From assembly GCF_009935845.1 (NCBI RefSeq), contig NZ_QWEK01000039.1:1-34160 (forward strand): a stretch of 34,160 nucleotides of DNA. Direction: 5' to 3'. A program made the translations under genes and the position numbers. Source of the stretch: Pseudoflavonifractor sp. 524-17 (GTDB taxonomy: Bacteria; Bacillota; Clostridia; Oscillospirales; Oscillospiraceae). The notes beneath the pieces are model-generated. The model searched no databases, had not been told where the DNA came from, and was given only the letters and a program-made list of their open reading frames with translations. Position 1 is the stretch's first letter. The number at the start of each line of letters is the position of its first letter. Of this stretch, positions 6,492 through 15,279 are shown piece by piece.

Positions 6492-6815
6492 AAAGTATCA
6501 GATTATTTATACTGGATCTGCTATCCGGGATATGGAAGAAAAGGTGGACTATATTTCCCTCAGCTTTCACGATCCTGGTTTGGCAGAAAATAGTACTTGA
6601 AGCTTAGGACGGAATTCTTGGAAGATTTAACTCAATTTCCCTACAAATACCCCCTTTATCATGTCCAGAAGTGGAGCGCTAAGGGGATTAGGCAATTCAC
6701 GTTCCGCAATGATATAACTCTCTATTCTGTCAATGAAAAGGAACAAATAGTTTATATTTGGGCGGTATGTGCTAAGGGACGAGATTTGACGGCCCATTTG
6801 GAGGAATACACATAA
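6484..6815 (+). pseudogene. RelE/ParE-superfamily toxin with a frameshift
   Basis: The first frame reads MNKKYQIIYTGSAIRDMEEK and on to DPGLAENST, then stops at 6598-6600. The continuation is in the -1 frame from about 6592: YLKLRTEFLEDLTQFPYKYP, then a C-terminal part with RQFTFRNDITLYSV and VYIWAVCAKGRDLTAHL. Joined, they make a normal RelE-type toxin of about 110 residues. Loss of one base near AATAG-TAC explains the break. No X-XXY-YYZ slippery heptamer lies in phase, so programmed frameshifting is unlikely. The 38-residue product lacks the catalytic C-terminal strands. Confidence 0.8.
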
Positions 6816-6821
6816 AAATGC

Positions 6822-6844
6822 GGCGGCAGGAAACTCCTGCTGCC
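6822..6844. terminator. Hairpin after the toxin-antitoxin locus
   Basis: GGCGGCAGGA (6822-6831) pairs with TCCTGCTGCC (6835-6844) with one G-T pair and a 3-nt loop. There is no T-run on the plus strand; on the minus strand it is followed by GCATTTTTATG. The rest of 6845-7000 shows nothing recognisable. Confidence 0.45.
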
Positions 6845-7006
6845 GTTGCCATCAGTTATAAATCAATTCGTGGCAGGTCATTTCTTCTGCCCTGTTCTTA
6901 ACATTGTTCATCCATCTGACCCATTCCATACGTTGCCTTTCCCTTGGGAGGCAGGTCTTTTTTTGTAGTACACACGTGAGAAAATATGAGAAAATAGGGC
7001 TGCCTA

Positions 7007-7035
7007 TTTTCAATTTGAAAGAAAAGCGGTATAAT
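7007..7035 (+). promoter_or_regulatory. Promoter of hemW
   Basis: TTTTCA (7007-7012), 17 nt, then a perfect TATAAT (7030-7035), 44 bp upstream of the start codon. Confidence 0.6.
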
Positions 7036-7079
7036 GGCACTGACAGACCCAGCGTACAAGACAGCGAGGTGGTCCAGCT

Positions 7080-8324
7080 ATGCCGGAAAAAATCGGAATC
7101 TACATCCACATTCCCTTCTGCCGCAGCAAGTGCGACTACTGTGACTTTTATTCCCTGGCGGGGCGGGAGGACCGGATGGACCGCTACCTGAAAGCCCTTC
7201 TGGTCCATATCCGGGAGACCGCCTCTCTGGCCCAGGGCTATCAGGCGGACACCATCTACCTGGGGGGCGGCACCCCCAGCTATTTTGGGGAAAAGCGCCT
7301 GCGGAATGTGCTCGCCGAGGTGGAAAAGCGCTTTGACGTGGCCCAGAACGCGGAAATCACCGTGGAGTGCAATCCGGACAGCGTGGACAAAAAGATGCTG
7401 GCAAAGCTGCGCCGGGCGGGGGTAAACCGCCTGTCTTTGGGGGTGCAGTCCGCCAATGACCAGGAGCTGGCCGCCATTCACCGGCCCCACACCTTCGCCC
7501 AGGCGGCGGAAGCAGTGGCCTGGGCCAGACAGGCAAAGCTGAAAAACCTCAGCCTGGACTTGATCTACGGCCTGCCTGGGCAGGACCTGGCCAGCTGGCA
7601 GGAGACCGTCGAGCGGGCGGTCGCCCTCCAGCCGGAGCACCTGTCCTGCTACGGCCTGAAGCTGGAGGAGGGCACCCCTCTCTGGGGCCGGGCCGCCCGG
7701 GGGGAGGGCCTGCCTGACGGCGATCAGCAGGCCGATATGTACCTGTGGATGGTGCAGCGGCTGGCCCAGGCGGGGTACAAGCAATACGAGATCTCCAACT
7801 TCGCCCGGCCCGGCTTCCAGTCCCGGCATAACCTGAAATACTGGATCGGCCGGCCCTATATCGGACTGGGGCCGGGGGCCCACTCCGACTTCGGCGGACG
7901 GCGCTACTCCTTCGTGCGGGATCTGGACGCCTACGTCAGCGGTGTGCTGGAGGGGGGCGGCTGCATTGTGGACAGCTCCGACCTCATCCCGCAGCGGGAG
8001 CGGGGGGGCGAATATCTGATGCTCCGCCTGCGCACCACCCGGGGCATTGAGGAGTGGGAGTACCGCCGGGAGTTTTTTATGAACTTCGACCCCATCGAGC
8101 AGAAGCTGGAGGAGTTTGAGCGCCACGGCTGGGCCGCCCGGCAGGACCGGCGGTGGTACTTTACGCCCAAGGGCTTTCTGGTATCCAACCAGCTGATCGG
8201 CAGCCTTCTGGAGGCGCAGGAGGACGCCGCCCTGGACGTGCTCCTGCCCAAGCTCCGCCAGGAGCGGGAATCCGCCCCTCAGCCTCCGGAAAAGCCGCCG
8301 CGAAAGCCAAGAAAGGGGAAATAA
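7080..8324 (+). CDS. hemW: HemW-like radical SAM protein (heme chaperone family)
   Basis: The 414-residue protein starts with the radical-SAM iron-sulfur motif C-x3-C-x2-C (Cys14, Cys18, Cys21) inside GIYIHIPFCRSKCDYCDFYS, the signature of HemN/HemW proteins. Further family marks are YLGGGTPS, ECNPDS, RLSLGVQS and the GLPGQ loop. The C-terminal HemW domain follows (GLGPGAHSDFGGRRY). HemW is annotated as coproporphyrinogen-III-oxidase-like but lacks that activity and is thought to bind and deliver heme. The tail past residue 390 is a short Pro/Lys-rich extension. The gene has its own promoter and ends about 30 bp before the promoter of the SLH protein gene. Confidence 0.9.
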   Translation: MPEKIGIYIHIPFCRSKCDYCDFYSLAGREDRMDRYLKALLVHIRETASLAQGYQADTIYLGGGTPSYFGEKRLRNVLAEVEKRFDVAQNAEITVECNPDSVDKKMLAKLRRAGVNRLSLGVQSANDQELAAIHRPHTFAQAAEAVAWARQAKLKNLSLDLIYGLPGQDLASWQETVERAVALQPEHLSCYGLKLEEGTPLWGRAARGEGLPDGDQQADMYLWMVQRLAQAGYKQYEISNFARPGFQSRHNLKYWIGRPYIGLGPGAHSDFGGRRYSFVRDLDAYVSGVLEGGGCIVDSSDLIPQRERGGEYLMLRLRTTRGIEEWEYRREFFMNFDPIEQKLEEFERHGWAARQDRRWYFTPKGFLVSNQLIGSLLEAQEDAALDVLLPKLRQERESAPQPPEKPPRKPRKGK

Positions 8325-8351
8325 TGGCAGCCTGATTTTCCCCCGCCGCTG

Positions 8352-8380
8352 TTTACAAAATCTGCGCGGTGTGTTATGAT
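8352..8380 (+). promoter_or_regulatory. Promoter of the SLH glycosidase gene
   Basis: TTTACA (8352-8357), 17 nt, TATGAT (8375-8380). Transcription should start near 8387, leaving a leader of about 75 nt. Confidence 0.6.
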
Positions 8381-8403
8381 ACCAGTATTCTTTTACGTCC
8401 TGC

Positions 8404-8442
8404 GCGCCCGGCCGCAACAGACCCAGGCCGGGCGCTGTTTTT
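8404..8442 (+). terminator. Intrinsic terminator inside the leader of the SLH gene (possible attenuator)
   Basis: GCGCCCGGCC (8404-8413) pairs perfectly with GGCCGGGCGC (8426-8435), followed by TGTTTTTG. It is downstream of the predicted promoter at 8352-8380 and upstream of the ribosome-binding site (AAAGGAGG, about 8450). It could therefore end most transcripts before the gene. It may equally be the hemW terminator, overrun by the promoter placement. Confidence 0.65.
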
Positions 8443-8460
8443 GATCCAAAGGAGGTAGCA

Positions 8461-11400
8461 ATGAAACATATCCGGCTCAAACGGGCGGCCGCCGCCGGCC
8501 TGGCCCTGCTGATGGCCGCCGGCCCGGCGGCCATGGCCTCGGAGGCGCTGGGGCATGATATCCATGGGGGGAAGGTGGGCCTTGCCCCCGGCGCTGCCGT
8601 CAGCCGCCAGATTTTCTGGAGCGATACATATTCCGACCTGCGCACCGAGCGCTATCTCACCTACACCCCCAGTGAGGACATCGTCCCTACAGTGGCCTAC
8701 GGAGACAGCGTCCTCAAGCGCCAGACCCTGTCCGCCATGGCCAAGACCCTGGAGGGGCAGGGCAAGCGGGTGGTAGGCGGCATCAACGGTGACTACTACG
8801 CCATGGCCACCGGATCCCCGGTGGGCCTGGTGCTCACCGACGGGGTGGTCCGCTCCGCCGCCGGACCCGCCAGCGCGTGGTATTACGGGGTCGGCTTCCG
8901 CTCCGACGGCACCGCCTTCATCGGCAAGCCCGCCCTGGCGCTCAAGGCCTCGTTTCACGACAGCACCTATCCCCTGGGGGGCGGCATCAATAAGATACGC
9001 ACCGAGCTGGGAGGATATACCCTGCTTACCCAGGACTTTGCCGCCAGCACCCAGAACACCAGCCCCGGGGTGGATGTGATCCTCACCCCCGTGGTGGATC
9101 AGGTGGGGCAGGAGGTGGTGGACGCCGGGGGTTCCGTGCTGGTGCAGAGCAGCCAGCTCACCATCGGGGGCCGCGTCACCTGCACGGTAGACCAGGTGCT
9201 GGAGTCTGAGGGATCCATCCCCATCCCCGCCGGCAAGCTGGTGCTCACCATCAACGGCAAGGGGGACGCCGCCCTGATTGAGGCCCTCAAGGCCCTTCAG
9301 CCGGGGGAGACGGTGAGCTTTGACATCTCCAGCCCCGACGCCCGCTGGCTGGGCGCGGTGAACGGCATCGGCGCCCCCAGCCGCCTGCTCAACGGCGGCA
9401 CCATTGACTACAACAGCTTCCAGGGGGACTCCAACGCCTCCGGCAACCGGGCCCGTACCGCCATCGGCCTGAAGGAGGACGGCACGGTTATCTTCTATAC
9501 CATTGACGCCGGCGCCTCCGGGTACAGCGTGGGCTGCACACTGGCCCAGGTGGCCATGCGCCTGCGGGAGCTGGGCTGTGTGGAGGCTGTGGCCCTGGAC
9601 GGGGGCGGCTCCACCACTTTGGGGGCAACCTATCCCGGCGACAGCGCCATGGAGATCCTGAACCGCCCCTCTGAAGGGGCCCAGCGGGCCAACAGCACCG
9701 CTATCTTTCTTACCACCACCCTGCCCGCCACCAACACGCTGGGCAGCTATTACGTCACACCCACCGACGCCATGCTCCTGTCTGGGGCCAGCATCCAGCT
9801 CAGCGCCGAGGCGCTGGACACCTCCTTCTACCCAATGGCCGGTACGGAGATGGTCTCCTACTACATCCAGAACGGGGACGGCACCGTCACCGCGGACGGA
9901 CTGTTTACCGCGGGCGGGGAGAACAGCGTCACTTTGGTCACCGCCAGCGACGGCATTGTGGAGGGCAGCGCCTCCATGACGGTGGTGAAAACCCCAGACG
10001 CCATCACCCTGAGCAACGAGAAGACCGGCGCGCCGGTGACCAGCCTCAACCTTATCCCCGGAGAGCAAGTGGATTTGAAGGCCGCCGCCGTCTACCGCAA
10101 GCTCCCACTGCTGTCTCAGGACAGCTGCTATGCCTGGAGCTGTCCCGAGGCCCTGGGGGTCATTGACCAGGAGGGGGTCTTCACCGCCGGCAGCAACGCC
10201 ACCAGCGGCATCATTACGGTCAGCGCCGGCGGAAAGTCGGTCTCCCTGCCGGTGAGCATCGCCGGGCATGTCTTCACCGTGGAGGACTGCGAGGCAGACG
10301 CCTCCGCCTTTACGGATACCGAAACCGCCTCCGCCGGGATTGAGACCAGCCTGGCCCATGTCCACAACGGCGTCCAGAGCCTGAAGCTGACCTATGACAG
10401 CTCCGGCGGAACCGCCGATCTGACGGCGGATCTCACCATCCGGGAGGAGGAGCAGTATCTGGGTGTGTGGGTGTATGGGGATGGATCCGGCAATACCCTG
10501 ACCGCCGCCATCGCCGCCCAGGACGGCCAGGAGATCCCCGTCGTTCTCACCGGCCTGGACTTTACCGGCTGGAAGCATGTGTCCGTTACCCTGCCGGAGG
10601 GGGCGGCCAAGCTCACCCGCCTGTCCGTGGTCTACGGCGGCGGCGAGAGTGCCCGGGGCGTCCTCTGGCTGGATCAGTTTACCACATCCAACGAGCCGGA
10701 GCGGGACAGCGAGGCCCCTGAGGTCTCCGTCAAGGTCAGCGGCCGGCAGGTTACCGCCAGCGCCAGCGATAATATGGACCGCAGCATTCCCGGGGATCAC
10801 GTCACCCTGACCTATGACGGCGCCGTGGTGGAGAAGAGCTGGGACACCGCCGCCAACACTCTCACCGCCACCCTGCCGGAGCCGGACGGCATGGCCCACC
10901 GGGTCACCGTCACCGTCACCGACAACAGCGGCAACCTGGCCCGGGCGTCGGCGGACATCGCCCCCGACCCGGGGCGGCAGAATGTCTTTGCGGACATGGC
11001 CGGCCACTGGGCCGCCACCTACGCCACCTATCTCTACCGCCGGGGAGTCACCAGCGGCACCGGGGAGATTTTGCTCTACAGTCCCGACCGGAACATCACC
11101 CGGGGGGAATTCTTTGCCATGACCGCCCGGTGGATGGACCTGGATCTGAGCCAGTTTGCCGATGTGGTTCTCCCCTTCGCCGATGTGGACGCCATCCCCC
11201 CCTGGGCCATGGATGAGATTAAGGCGATGTACAGTCTGGGCATCCTCAGCGGCACCGACAACGGAGACGGCCTGAAGGTCAACGCCGCCGCCAACATCAG
11301 CCGGGCCGAGGTCATGGCCATCCTGGACCGGACCCAGGCCCGGGGCTACGCGGCAGAGCCCCTCGCCTATGCTGACGCCGGCGATGTGCCGGCGTGGGCG

Positions 11401-11520
11401 CTGCACGCCATGCGCTCTCTGGTGAGCCAGGGGATTGTCTCCGGCTATCAGAACCGCATCAACCCCATGCAGCCCATCACCCGGGCGGAGGTGGCGGTGC
11501 TGCTCTACTCCATGCTGTAA
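8461..11520 (+). CDS. SLH-anchored phosphodiester glycosidase (NAGPA-domain) surface protein
   Basis: A 1019-residue secreted protein with a signal peptide (MKHIRLKRAAAAGLALLMAA, cleavage near AMAS). A phosphodiester glycosidase domain runs from about residue 60 to 420. It is recognised by GGINGDYYAMATGSPVGLVL (near 107), RTAIGLKEDG and LDGGGSTT (380-386), as in the human uncovering enzyme NAGPA and exopolysaccharide-associated relatives. Ig-like or carbohydrate-binding-like beta domains fill about 430-830. Three SLH modules end the protein (about 841-1019; NVFADMAGHWAA, FADVDAIPPWAMDEI, YADAGDVPAWALHAM) and should tether it to cell-wall polymer. Start ATG 8461 has AAAGGAGGTAGCA before it. 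The substrate is unknown, probably a surface or host phosphodiester-linked sugar. Confidence 0.88.
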   Translation: MKHIRLKRAAAAGLALLMAAGPAAMASEALGHDIHGGKVGLAPGAAVSRQIFWSDTYSDLRTERYLTYTPSEDIVPTVAYGDSVLKRQTLSAMAKTLEGQGKRVVGGINGDYYAMATGSPVGLVLTDGVVRSAAGPASAWYYGVGFRSDGTAFIGKPALALKASFHDSTYPLGGGINKIRTELGGYTLLTQDFAASTQNTSPGVDVILTPVVDQVGQEVVDAGGSVLVQSSQLTIGGRVTCTVDQVLESEGSIPIPAGKLVLTINGKGDAALIEALKALQPGETVSFDISSPDARWLGAVNGIGAPSRLLNGGTIDYNSFQGDSNASGNRARTAIGLKEDGTVIFYTIDAGASGYSVGCTLAQVAMRLRELGCVEAVALDGGGSTTLGATYPGDSAMEILNRPSEGAQRANSTAIFLTTTLPATNTLGSYYVTPTDAMLLSGASIQLSAEALDTSFYPMAGTEMVSYYIQNGDGTVTADGLFTAGGENSVTLVTASDGIVEGSASMTVVKTPDAITLSNEKTGAPVTSLNLIPGEQVDLKAAAVYRKLPLLSQDSCYAWSCPEALGVIDQEGVFTAGSNATSGIITVSAGGKSVSLPVSIAGHVFTVEDCEADASAFTDTETASAGIETSLAHVHNGVQSLKLTYDSSGGTADLTADLTIREEEQYLGVWVYGDGSGNTLTAAIAAQDGQEIPVVLTGLDFTGWKHVSVTLPEGAAKLTRLSVVYGGGESARGVLWLDQFTTSNEPERDSEAPEVSVKVSGRQVTASASDNMDRSIPGDHVTLTYDGAVVEKSWDTAANTLTATLPEPDGMAHRVTVTVTDNSGNLARASADIAPDPGRQNVFADMAGHWAATYATYLYRRGVTSGTGEILLYSPDRNITRGEFFAMTARWMDLDLSQFADVVLPFADVDAIPPWAMDEIKAMYSLGILSGTDNGDGLKVNAAANISRAEVMAILDRTQARGYAAEPLAYADAGDVPAWALHAMRSLVSQGIVSGYQNRINPMQPITRAEVAVLLYSML

Positions 11521-11533
11521 TCACAGGCCCGCA

Positions 11534-11553
11534 GGCTGCCTTTTCCGGCAGCC
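11534..11553 (+). terminator. Short hairpin after the SLH glycosidase gene
   Basis: GGCTGCC (11534-11540) pairs with GGCAGCC (11547-11553) around TTTTCC. It is 13 bp after the stop codon and has no downstream T-run. It may stabilise the 3' end together with the next hairpin. Confidence 0.4.
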
Positions 11554-11580
11554 GGGCTGCGAGGCTTTTCCGACACGCTC

Positions 11581-11613
11581 AGCCTGAAAAGAATCCATGA
11601 TTCTTTTCAGGCT
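11581..11613 (+). terminator. Intrinsic terminator after the SLH glycosidase gene
   Basis: AGCCTGAAAAGAATC and GATTCTTTTCAGGCT form a perfect 15 bp stem with a 3-nt loop, followed by GTTTGATTAT. It has the size and position of a real terminator, although the T-run is broken. Confidence 0.7.
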
Positions 11614-11682
11614 GTTTGATTATACCGCTGAATTTACCGGGATTTCCTCCATTTCCCGCGGGGTTTTTGTGGGGAACATACC

Positions 11683-11712
11683 TTGCGTTCCAGGAGAGAA
11701 ATTGCGTATAAT
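11683..11712 (+). promoter_or_regulatory. Promoter of the HAD phosphatase gene
   Basis: TTGCGT (11683-11688), 18 nt, perfect TATAAT (11707-11712), 44 bp upstream of the start codon. Confidence 0.65.
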
Positions 11713-11755
11713 CAGACCTGTGAAAAAATGAGTCAAGCGTTAAAGGAGTATGGAC

Positions 11756-12559
11756 ATGTATCGAATGATTGCGCTGGATATTGATGGGACCCTGGTGGGG
11801 AAGGACGGCCGGGTGAGCGCCGCCAACCGGGCCGCCATCGCCCAGGCCAAAGCCGCGGGGCTGCGGGTGGTGCTGTGTACCGGCCGGTCCTGGCAGGAGT
11901 CGGAGGAGGTGGCCGCGGAGATTGGCTGCGACCCGATGATAGTCTGTCAGGGGGGCGCGGCCCTGGCCGATCTGGAGCAGCGGCGCAATACCCGCCTGTG
12001 GGAGATCCCCCAAAACGCCGCCCTGGCCCTGCTGGCGCTGCTGGAGGACCAGCCCCTGGGCTTCGTCTACTTTTCCGGCAGCGAACTGCTGGTCAATCCC
12101 GGGTCTCTTGCAATCTTTCAAGCCTATCCCAGCGAGGGCTTTCACCGCGCCAAGCGGGTGGTGGAGCACCCCCTGCGGTATTTTCAGGAGGGTAATTTGC
12201 CCCTGAATAAAATTTTTGCCTGCGGCGACCCGGCCTGCTTCCCGCCCCTTCTGGAGGGGGTGCGGGCCCGTCCGGAGGTAACCCTTACCTCCTCCGCCTG
12301 GAATAACTTTGAAATTCTCCCCGCCGGTATCGACAAGGGGACCGGTCTGGCCGCCCTGGCGGCTGGCCTGGGCATCGGAATGGAGGAGATAATCGCCATC
12401 GGCGACAGCCCCAACGACATGGCAATGCTGTCCGCGGTGGGGATGCCGGTGGCCATGGGCAACGCCCCCGGCGAGGTGAAGGCCCTGGCCCGGTACGTCA
12501 CCGCTGCAAATGAGGCGGACGGCGTGGCCCAGGCGATCCGCCATGTGCTGGGGCTGTGA
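11756..12559 (+). CDS. Cof-type HAD-superfamily phosphatase
   Basis: Cytoplasmic phosphohydrolase of the Cof/YidA group (HAD subclass IIB), 267 residues. HAD motif I is DIDGTL with nucleophile Asp8 and acid/base Asp10. Motif II is CTGRS, motif III the Lys in GIDKGTGL, and motif IV GDSPNDMAML with the Mg-binding Asp pair. The cap domain lies between motifs II and III. Such enzymes dephosphorylate sugar phosphates, FMN or pyridoxal phosphate, and the substrate cannot be read from sequence. I prefer ATG at 11756, because AAAGGAG is 7 nt upstream; the ATG at 11750 would be only 1 nt from it. It has its own promoter and lies between two SLH protein genes. Confidence 0.88.
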   Translation: MYRMIALDIDGTLVGKDGRVSAANRAAIAQAKAAGLRVVLCTGRSWQESEEVAAEIGCDPMIVCQGGAALADLEQRRNTRLWEIPQNAALALLALLEDQPLGFVYFSGSELLVNPGSLAIFQAYPSEGFHRAKRVVEHPLRYFQEGNLPLNKIFACGDPACFPPLLEGVRARPEVTLTSSAWNNFEILPAGIDKGTGLAALAAGLGIGMEEIIAIGDSPNDMAMLSAVGMPVAMGNAPGEVKALARYVTAANEADGVAQAIRHVLGL

Positions 12560-12626
12560 GCGGCTTGCGGCAGGCGGCAGGACGCCGGAAATAATGGGCG
12601 CGGGACGGAAAATCCGCCGGCCCCCG

Positions 12627-12655
12627 TTGCTTTTTCCAGGCGAAGCCGGTATAAT
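12627..12655 (+). promoter_or_regulatory. Promoter of the second SLH protein gene
   Basis: TTGCTT (12627-12632), 17 nt, TATAAT (12650-12655), about 75 bp before the start codon. Confidence 0.65.
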
Positions 12656-12729
12656 TTGGAGTATATGACTGACGCCCCGCATCCCAGCGGCCGCAGGGGC
12701 GGCGGAACAGCGCAATTCGGAGGTGTATC

Positions 12730-15051
12730 ATGAGAGAAAAACGAGTGTTATCTATGGCGCTGTCATTGGCGCTGGCGGCGGGCATGCTGTCCGTCCCTGC
12801 CTCGGCGGCCCGGTTTACCGATATGCAGAACCACTGGGCCCAGGCCGATGTGGAGTATCTGAGCACCCAGGGCCTTGTGAGCGGATATAACGACGGCACC
12901 TTCAAGCCGGACGCCGCCATGAGTACCATTGAGGCGCTGCTCTTCTGCGCCCGCATTCCCGTTCTGGACTCCAATACCAAGCGGCTTATCGTCACCGACT
13001 GGACCGACGAGCTGCGCATGGTGCTGCCCGCGTCCATGATGTCCTGGGCGGCCAGCGATTTGTCCGTCTGTCTGGCCACCGGCATCATCTCCATGGACGA
13101 GCTGCGCTCCCTGACCAACCGGGACGGCCTGATGTCCGCCATCCCCCGGGAGGATGTGGCCAAGTACCTGGCCCGGGCCATGCAGCTGGCCCCCATGGCG
13201 GAACATCTGACCACCTATACGCTGGACTTTGCCGATACCAGCGCCATTTCCCAGGAGATACAGCCCTATGTCTATGTGCTGAGCAACTACGGCATTGTGA
13301 AGGGGGACGAGTTCAACAATTTTCAGCCCAAGAGCAGCCTGAACCGGGCCTCCATGACCTCTCTGCTGCGCCGGGGGCTGGAGTTCATGACCGCGCGGGG
13401 CATCTCAGTGGAGCTGCCGCAGTATACCACCAACAAGTGGGTAGGGGGCGTCATCCGCACGGTGCAGGCCAACAGTAAGGGCAATACGGTTCTCAGCCTG
13501 GCCAGCCCTCTGGGCACGATCCGCACCGTCACCCTCCCATCCAATGTGAAAATTTATCAGGACAACATGCTCACTACCGATTCGGCCCTGAAAAACGGGA
13601 TCTATGTCCGGGTGAACCAGAATAACAACGGTACTGCCTCCAGTGTGCGCATCGGCGGCGCCCTCACCACCGTCAGCGGCCCTGTGGTGAGCATTCAGAA
13701 GGACAGCCTTACCATTCGGGAGGACGGGGTGGCCCGTACTCTCCCGGCTGACCGCTTCATTGAAATTCAAAACGGCAGTCAGGTGGGCGGGCTGGAGCTG
13801 CTGGACGCCTCCGCCGGCTACACCTCCGCGGAGTGCTTTGTGGACGCCATGGGCCATCTGGCGGCCATCCGCTTTTCCGGCGGCACCCAGGCGGAGGAGG
13901 GGATTCTCTCCGACGTGAAGTTCAACGCCGGCGGCGGCGCCCAGATTCAGCTCACCGGGGAGAACGGCACCCGCACCCAGTATGCCATCCCTGCTGGAGC
14001 CGTTGTGCTGGTCAACGGCTCCTCCGGGGCGCTGAGCTCCAGCCAGATCGGGGACTTTGTCACCCTGCGGGTGTCCACTGAGGACCGCACCCAGGTGTCC
14101 GAGGTGCAGATAGACACCTTGACCGAGTACATCCAAGGCTCCATCCGCACCATCAGCACGAAAAATTACGGCAAACTCACCGTGGAACAGGCACTGAAGG
14201 GGAAAACCACCTCACATTCCCTCCTCAGTGGCACCGAGGTGACCTACGAGGGCAACCTGGTGGACGTGAGCGATCTCCACAAGGGCGACTTTGTCACCAT
14301 CCGTCTGGATGACGACGGCAACGCCCTCTACGTGGCCGCCTCCCCCGGATCCGTCACGGTGGAGGGCACCATCCAGGCCATTTTGTACGGCAGTCCCACC
14401 ACCATTCAGCTGGCCCAGCGGGACGGTACTGTGGTGAACTATGACGTGGATCTCAACGCCCCGCCCCTGGTGTACCGGAATAAGGTGCGCACCACCGTTG
14501 ACAAGCTGCGCAGCGGCGACGAGGCGGTCTTTACCATCCGGTACAACGCCGTCACCCGCATCGACGCCACCCCCAAGAGCGCCAACGCCTCCGGCACCAT
14601 CCAGAAGGTGAGCCTGGACAACAGCGGCACTACCATTGAGGTCCTGCTGGACGACAACACCGCCGCCGCCTATCTGGTGGATGAGACCGTCTCCGTCACC
14701 CAGAACGGCAAGGCGGTATCTATTGACTCCCTCAAGCCCGGATTCAAGATCGACATGGTGCTGGAGGGCAGCCAGATCCTCTCCATTGAGGTCTCCCGCG
14801 GCACCGCCCAGGCCAATCAGCTCACCGGTACGATCCTGTATGTAAACCGGAGCGAGTGGGAGCTGCTGGTCCAGCGGGATGACAACACCTCCACCGCCCT
14901 GACCGTGTACGTGGGGGACGCCGTCATCCGCTCCACCGCCTCCACCAACACCACACTGTCCCTTAGCGACCTGGAGACCGGCGACGGCGTGATGTGCTTC
15001 GGCGCCTATGACGGCCTGGTCTTCCGGGCTACTCTGGTGCTTCTGCTGTAA
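12730..15051 (+). CDS. Secreted SLH-domain surface protein with repeated beta modules
   Basis: A 773-residue protein with signal peptide MREKRVLSMALSLALAAGML, cleaved near ASAA. SLH modules follow at once (RFTDMQNHWAQADVEYLSTQ, about 27-75). A more divergent one lies at about 100-160 and a further one at about 167-215 (FADTSAISQEIQPYVYVLSN, NRASMTSLL). Residues 225-773 are a series of degenerate beta-strand repeats, each with a G-x-[IV]-x-x-[IV] start and a DFVTLR, DEAVFTI or DGVMCF turn, probably a rod-like surface domain. No catalytic motif is visible. The start has GGAGGTGTATC. With N-terminal SLH modules it is wall-anchored at the opposite end from the glycosidase at 8461-11520. It probably has a structural or adhesive role. 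Confidence 0.8.
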   Translation: MREKRVLSMALSLALAAGMLSVPASAARFTDMQNHWAQADVEYLSTQGLVSGYNDGTFKPDAAMSTIEALLFCARIPVLDSNTKRLIVTDWTDELRMVLPASMMSWAASDLSVCLATGIISMDELRSLTNRDGLMSAIPREDVAKYLARAMQLAPMAEHLTTYTLDFADTSAISQEIQPYVYVLSNYGIVKGDEFNNFQPKSSLNRASMTSLLRRGLEFMTARGISVELPQYTTNKWVGGVIRTVQANSKGNTVLSLASPLGTIRTVTLPSNVKIYQDNMLTTDSALKNGIYVRVNQNNNGTASSVRIGGALTTVSGPVVSIQKDSLTIREDGVARTLPADRFIEIQNGSQVGGLELLDASAGYTSAECFVDAMGHLAAIRFSGGTQAEEGILSDVKFNAGGGAQIQLTGENGTRTQYAIPAGAVVLVNGSSGALSSSQIGDFVTLRVSTEDRTQVSEVQIDTLTEYIQGSIRTISTKNYGKLTVEQALKGKTTSHSLLSGTEVTYEGNLVDVSDLHKGDFVTIRLDDDGNALYVAASPGSVTVEGTIQAILYGSPTTIQLAQRDGTVVNYDVDLNAPPLVYRNKVRTTVDKLRSGDEAVFTIRYNAVTRIDATPKSANASGTIQKVSLDNSGTTIEVLLDDNTAAAYLVDETVSVTQNGKAVSIDSLKPGFKIDMVLEGSQILSIEVSRGTAQANQLTGTILYVNRSEWELLVQRDDNTSTALTVYVGDAVIRSTASTNTTLSLSDLETGDGVMCFGAYDGLVFRATLVLLL

Positions 15052-15212
15052 GAACCTGTATTCATAACCGAAACTGCCGCCTGGGCGAGGGATTTCCCGA
15101 CCAGACAAGGCAAATTTTCGCAGGAATACTGGATGTATTTCAAGAAAATTCAACGCAGTATGGCCGGAAAGACCCGCCCAGCCGGTCGTTTGAGGTTGTG
15201 AATACAGGATCT
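15051..15212. repeat. 162 bp inverted-repeat (MITE-like) element
   Basis: The ends (15051-15069 and 15194-15212) are inverted repeats with core CCTGTATTCAYAACC. The interior is also imperfectly self-complementary: AAACTGCCGCCTGGGCGAGG resembles the complement of the right half, and TTTTC pairs with GAAAA around the middle. It starts within the stop codon of the SLH gene and ends about 68 bp before proS. No reading frame fits it. A matching right half is at 30962-30997, so it belongs to a dispersed family. Confidence 0.65.
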
Positions 15213-15279
15213 AAGGCGGCGGGCTGCTTGTTTCCCCCATCTCAGCGCTTTTGAATAACTGGTAAAGGATTGAAAGCAT

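Noticed and set aside
6584-6602. Programmed -1 frameshift to make the RelE-type toxin
   Set aside because: No in-phase X-XXY-YYZ slippery heptamer and no downstream pseudoknot are visible. A one-base deletion is simpler.
6852-8645. Long open frame on the minus strand opposite hemW
   Set aside because: It mirrors the GC-rich codon pattern of hemW, is low in sequence complexity (Gly, Leu, Val, Gln, His) and matches no family. hemW on the plus strand has clear motifs.
8374-11406. 1010-codon frame on the minus strand opposite the SLH glycosidase gene
   Set aside because: A shadow produced by high third-position GC. It is rich in Gly, Ala and His with no domain, signal or ribosome-binding site.
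15052-15279. T-box leader for proS
   Set aside because: No T-box sequence or specifier-loop structure is recognisable. Most of the interval is the 162 bp inverted-repeat element.
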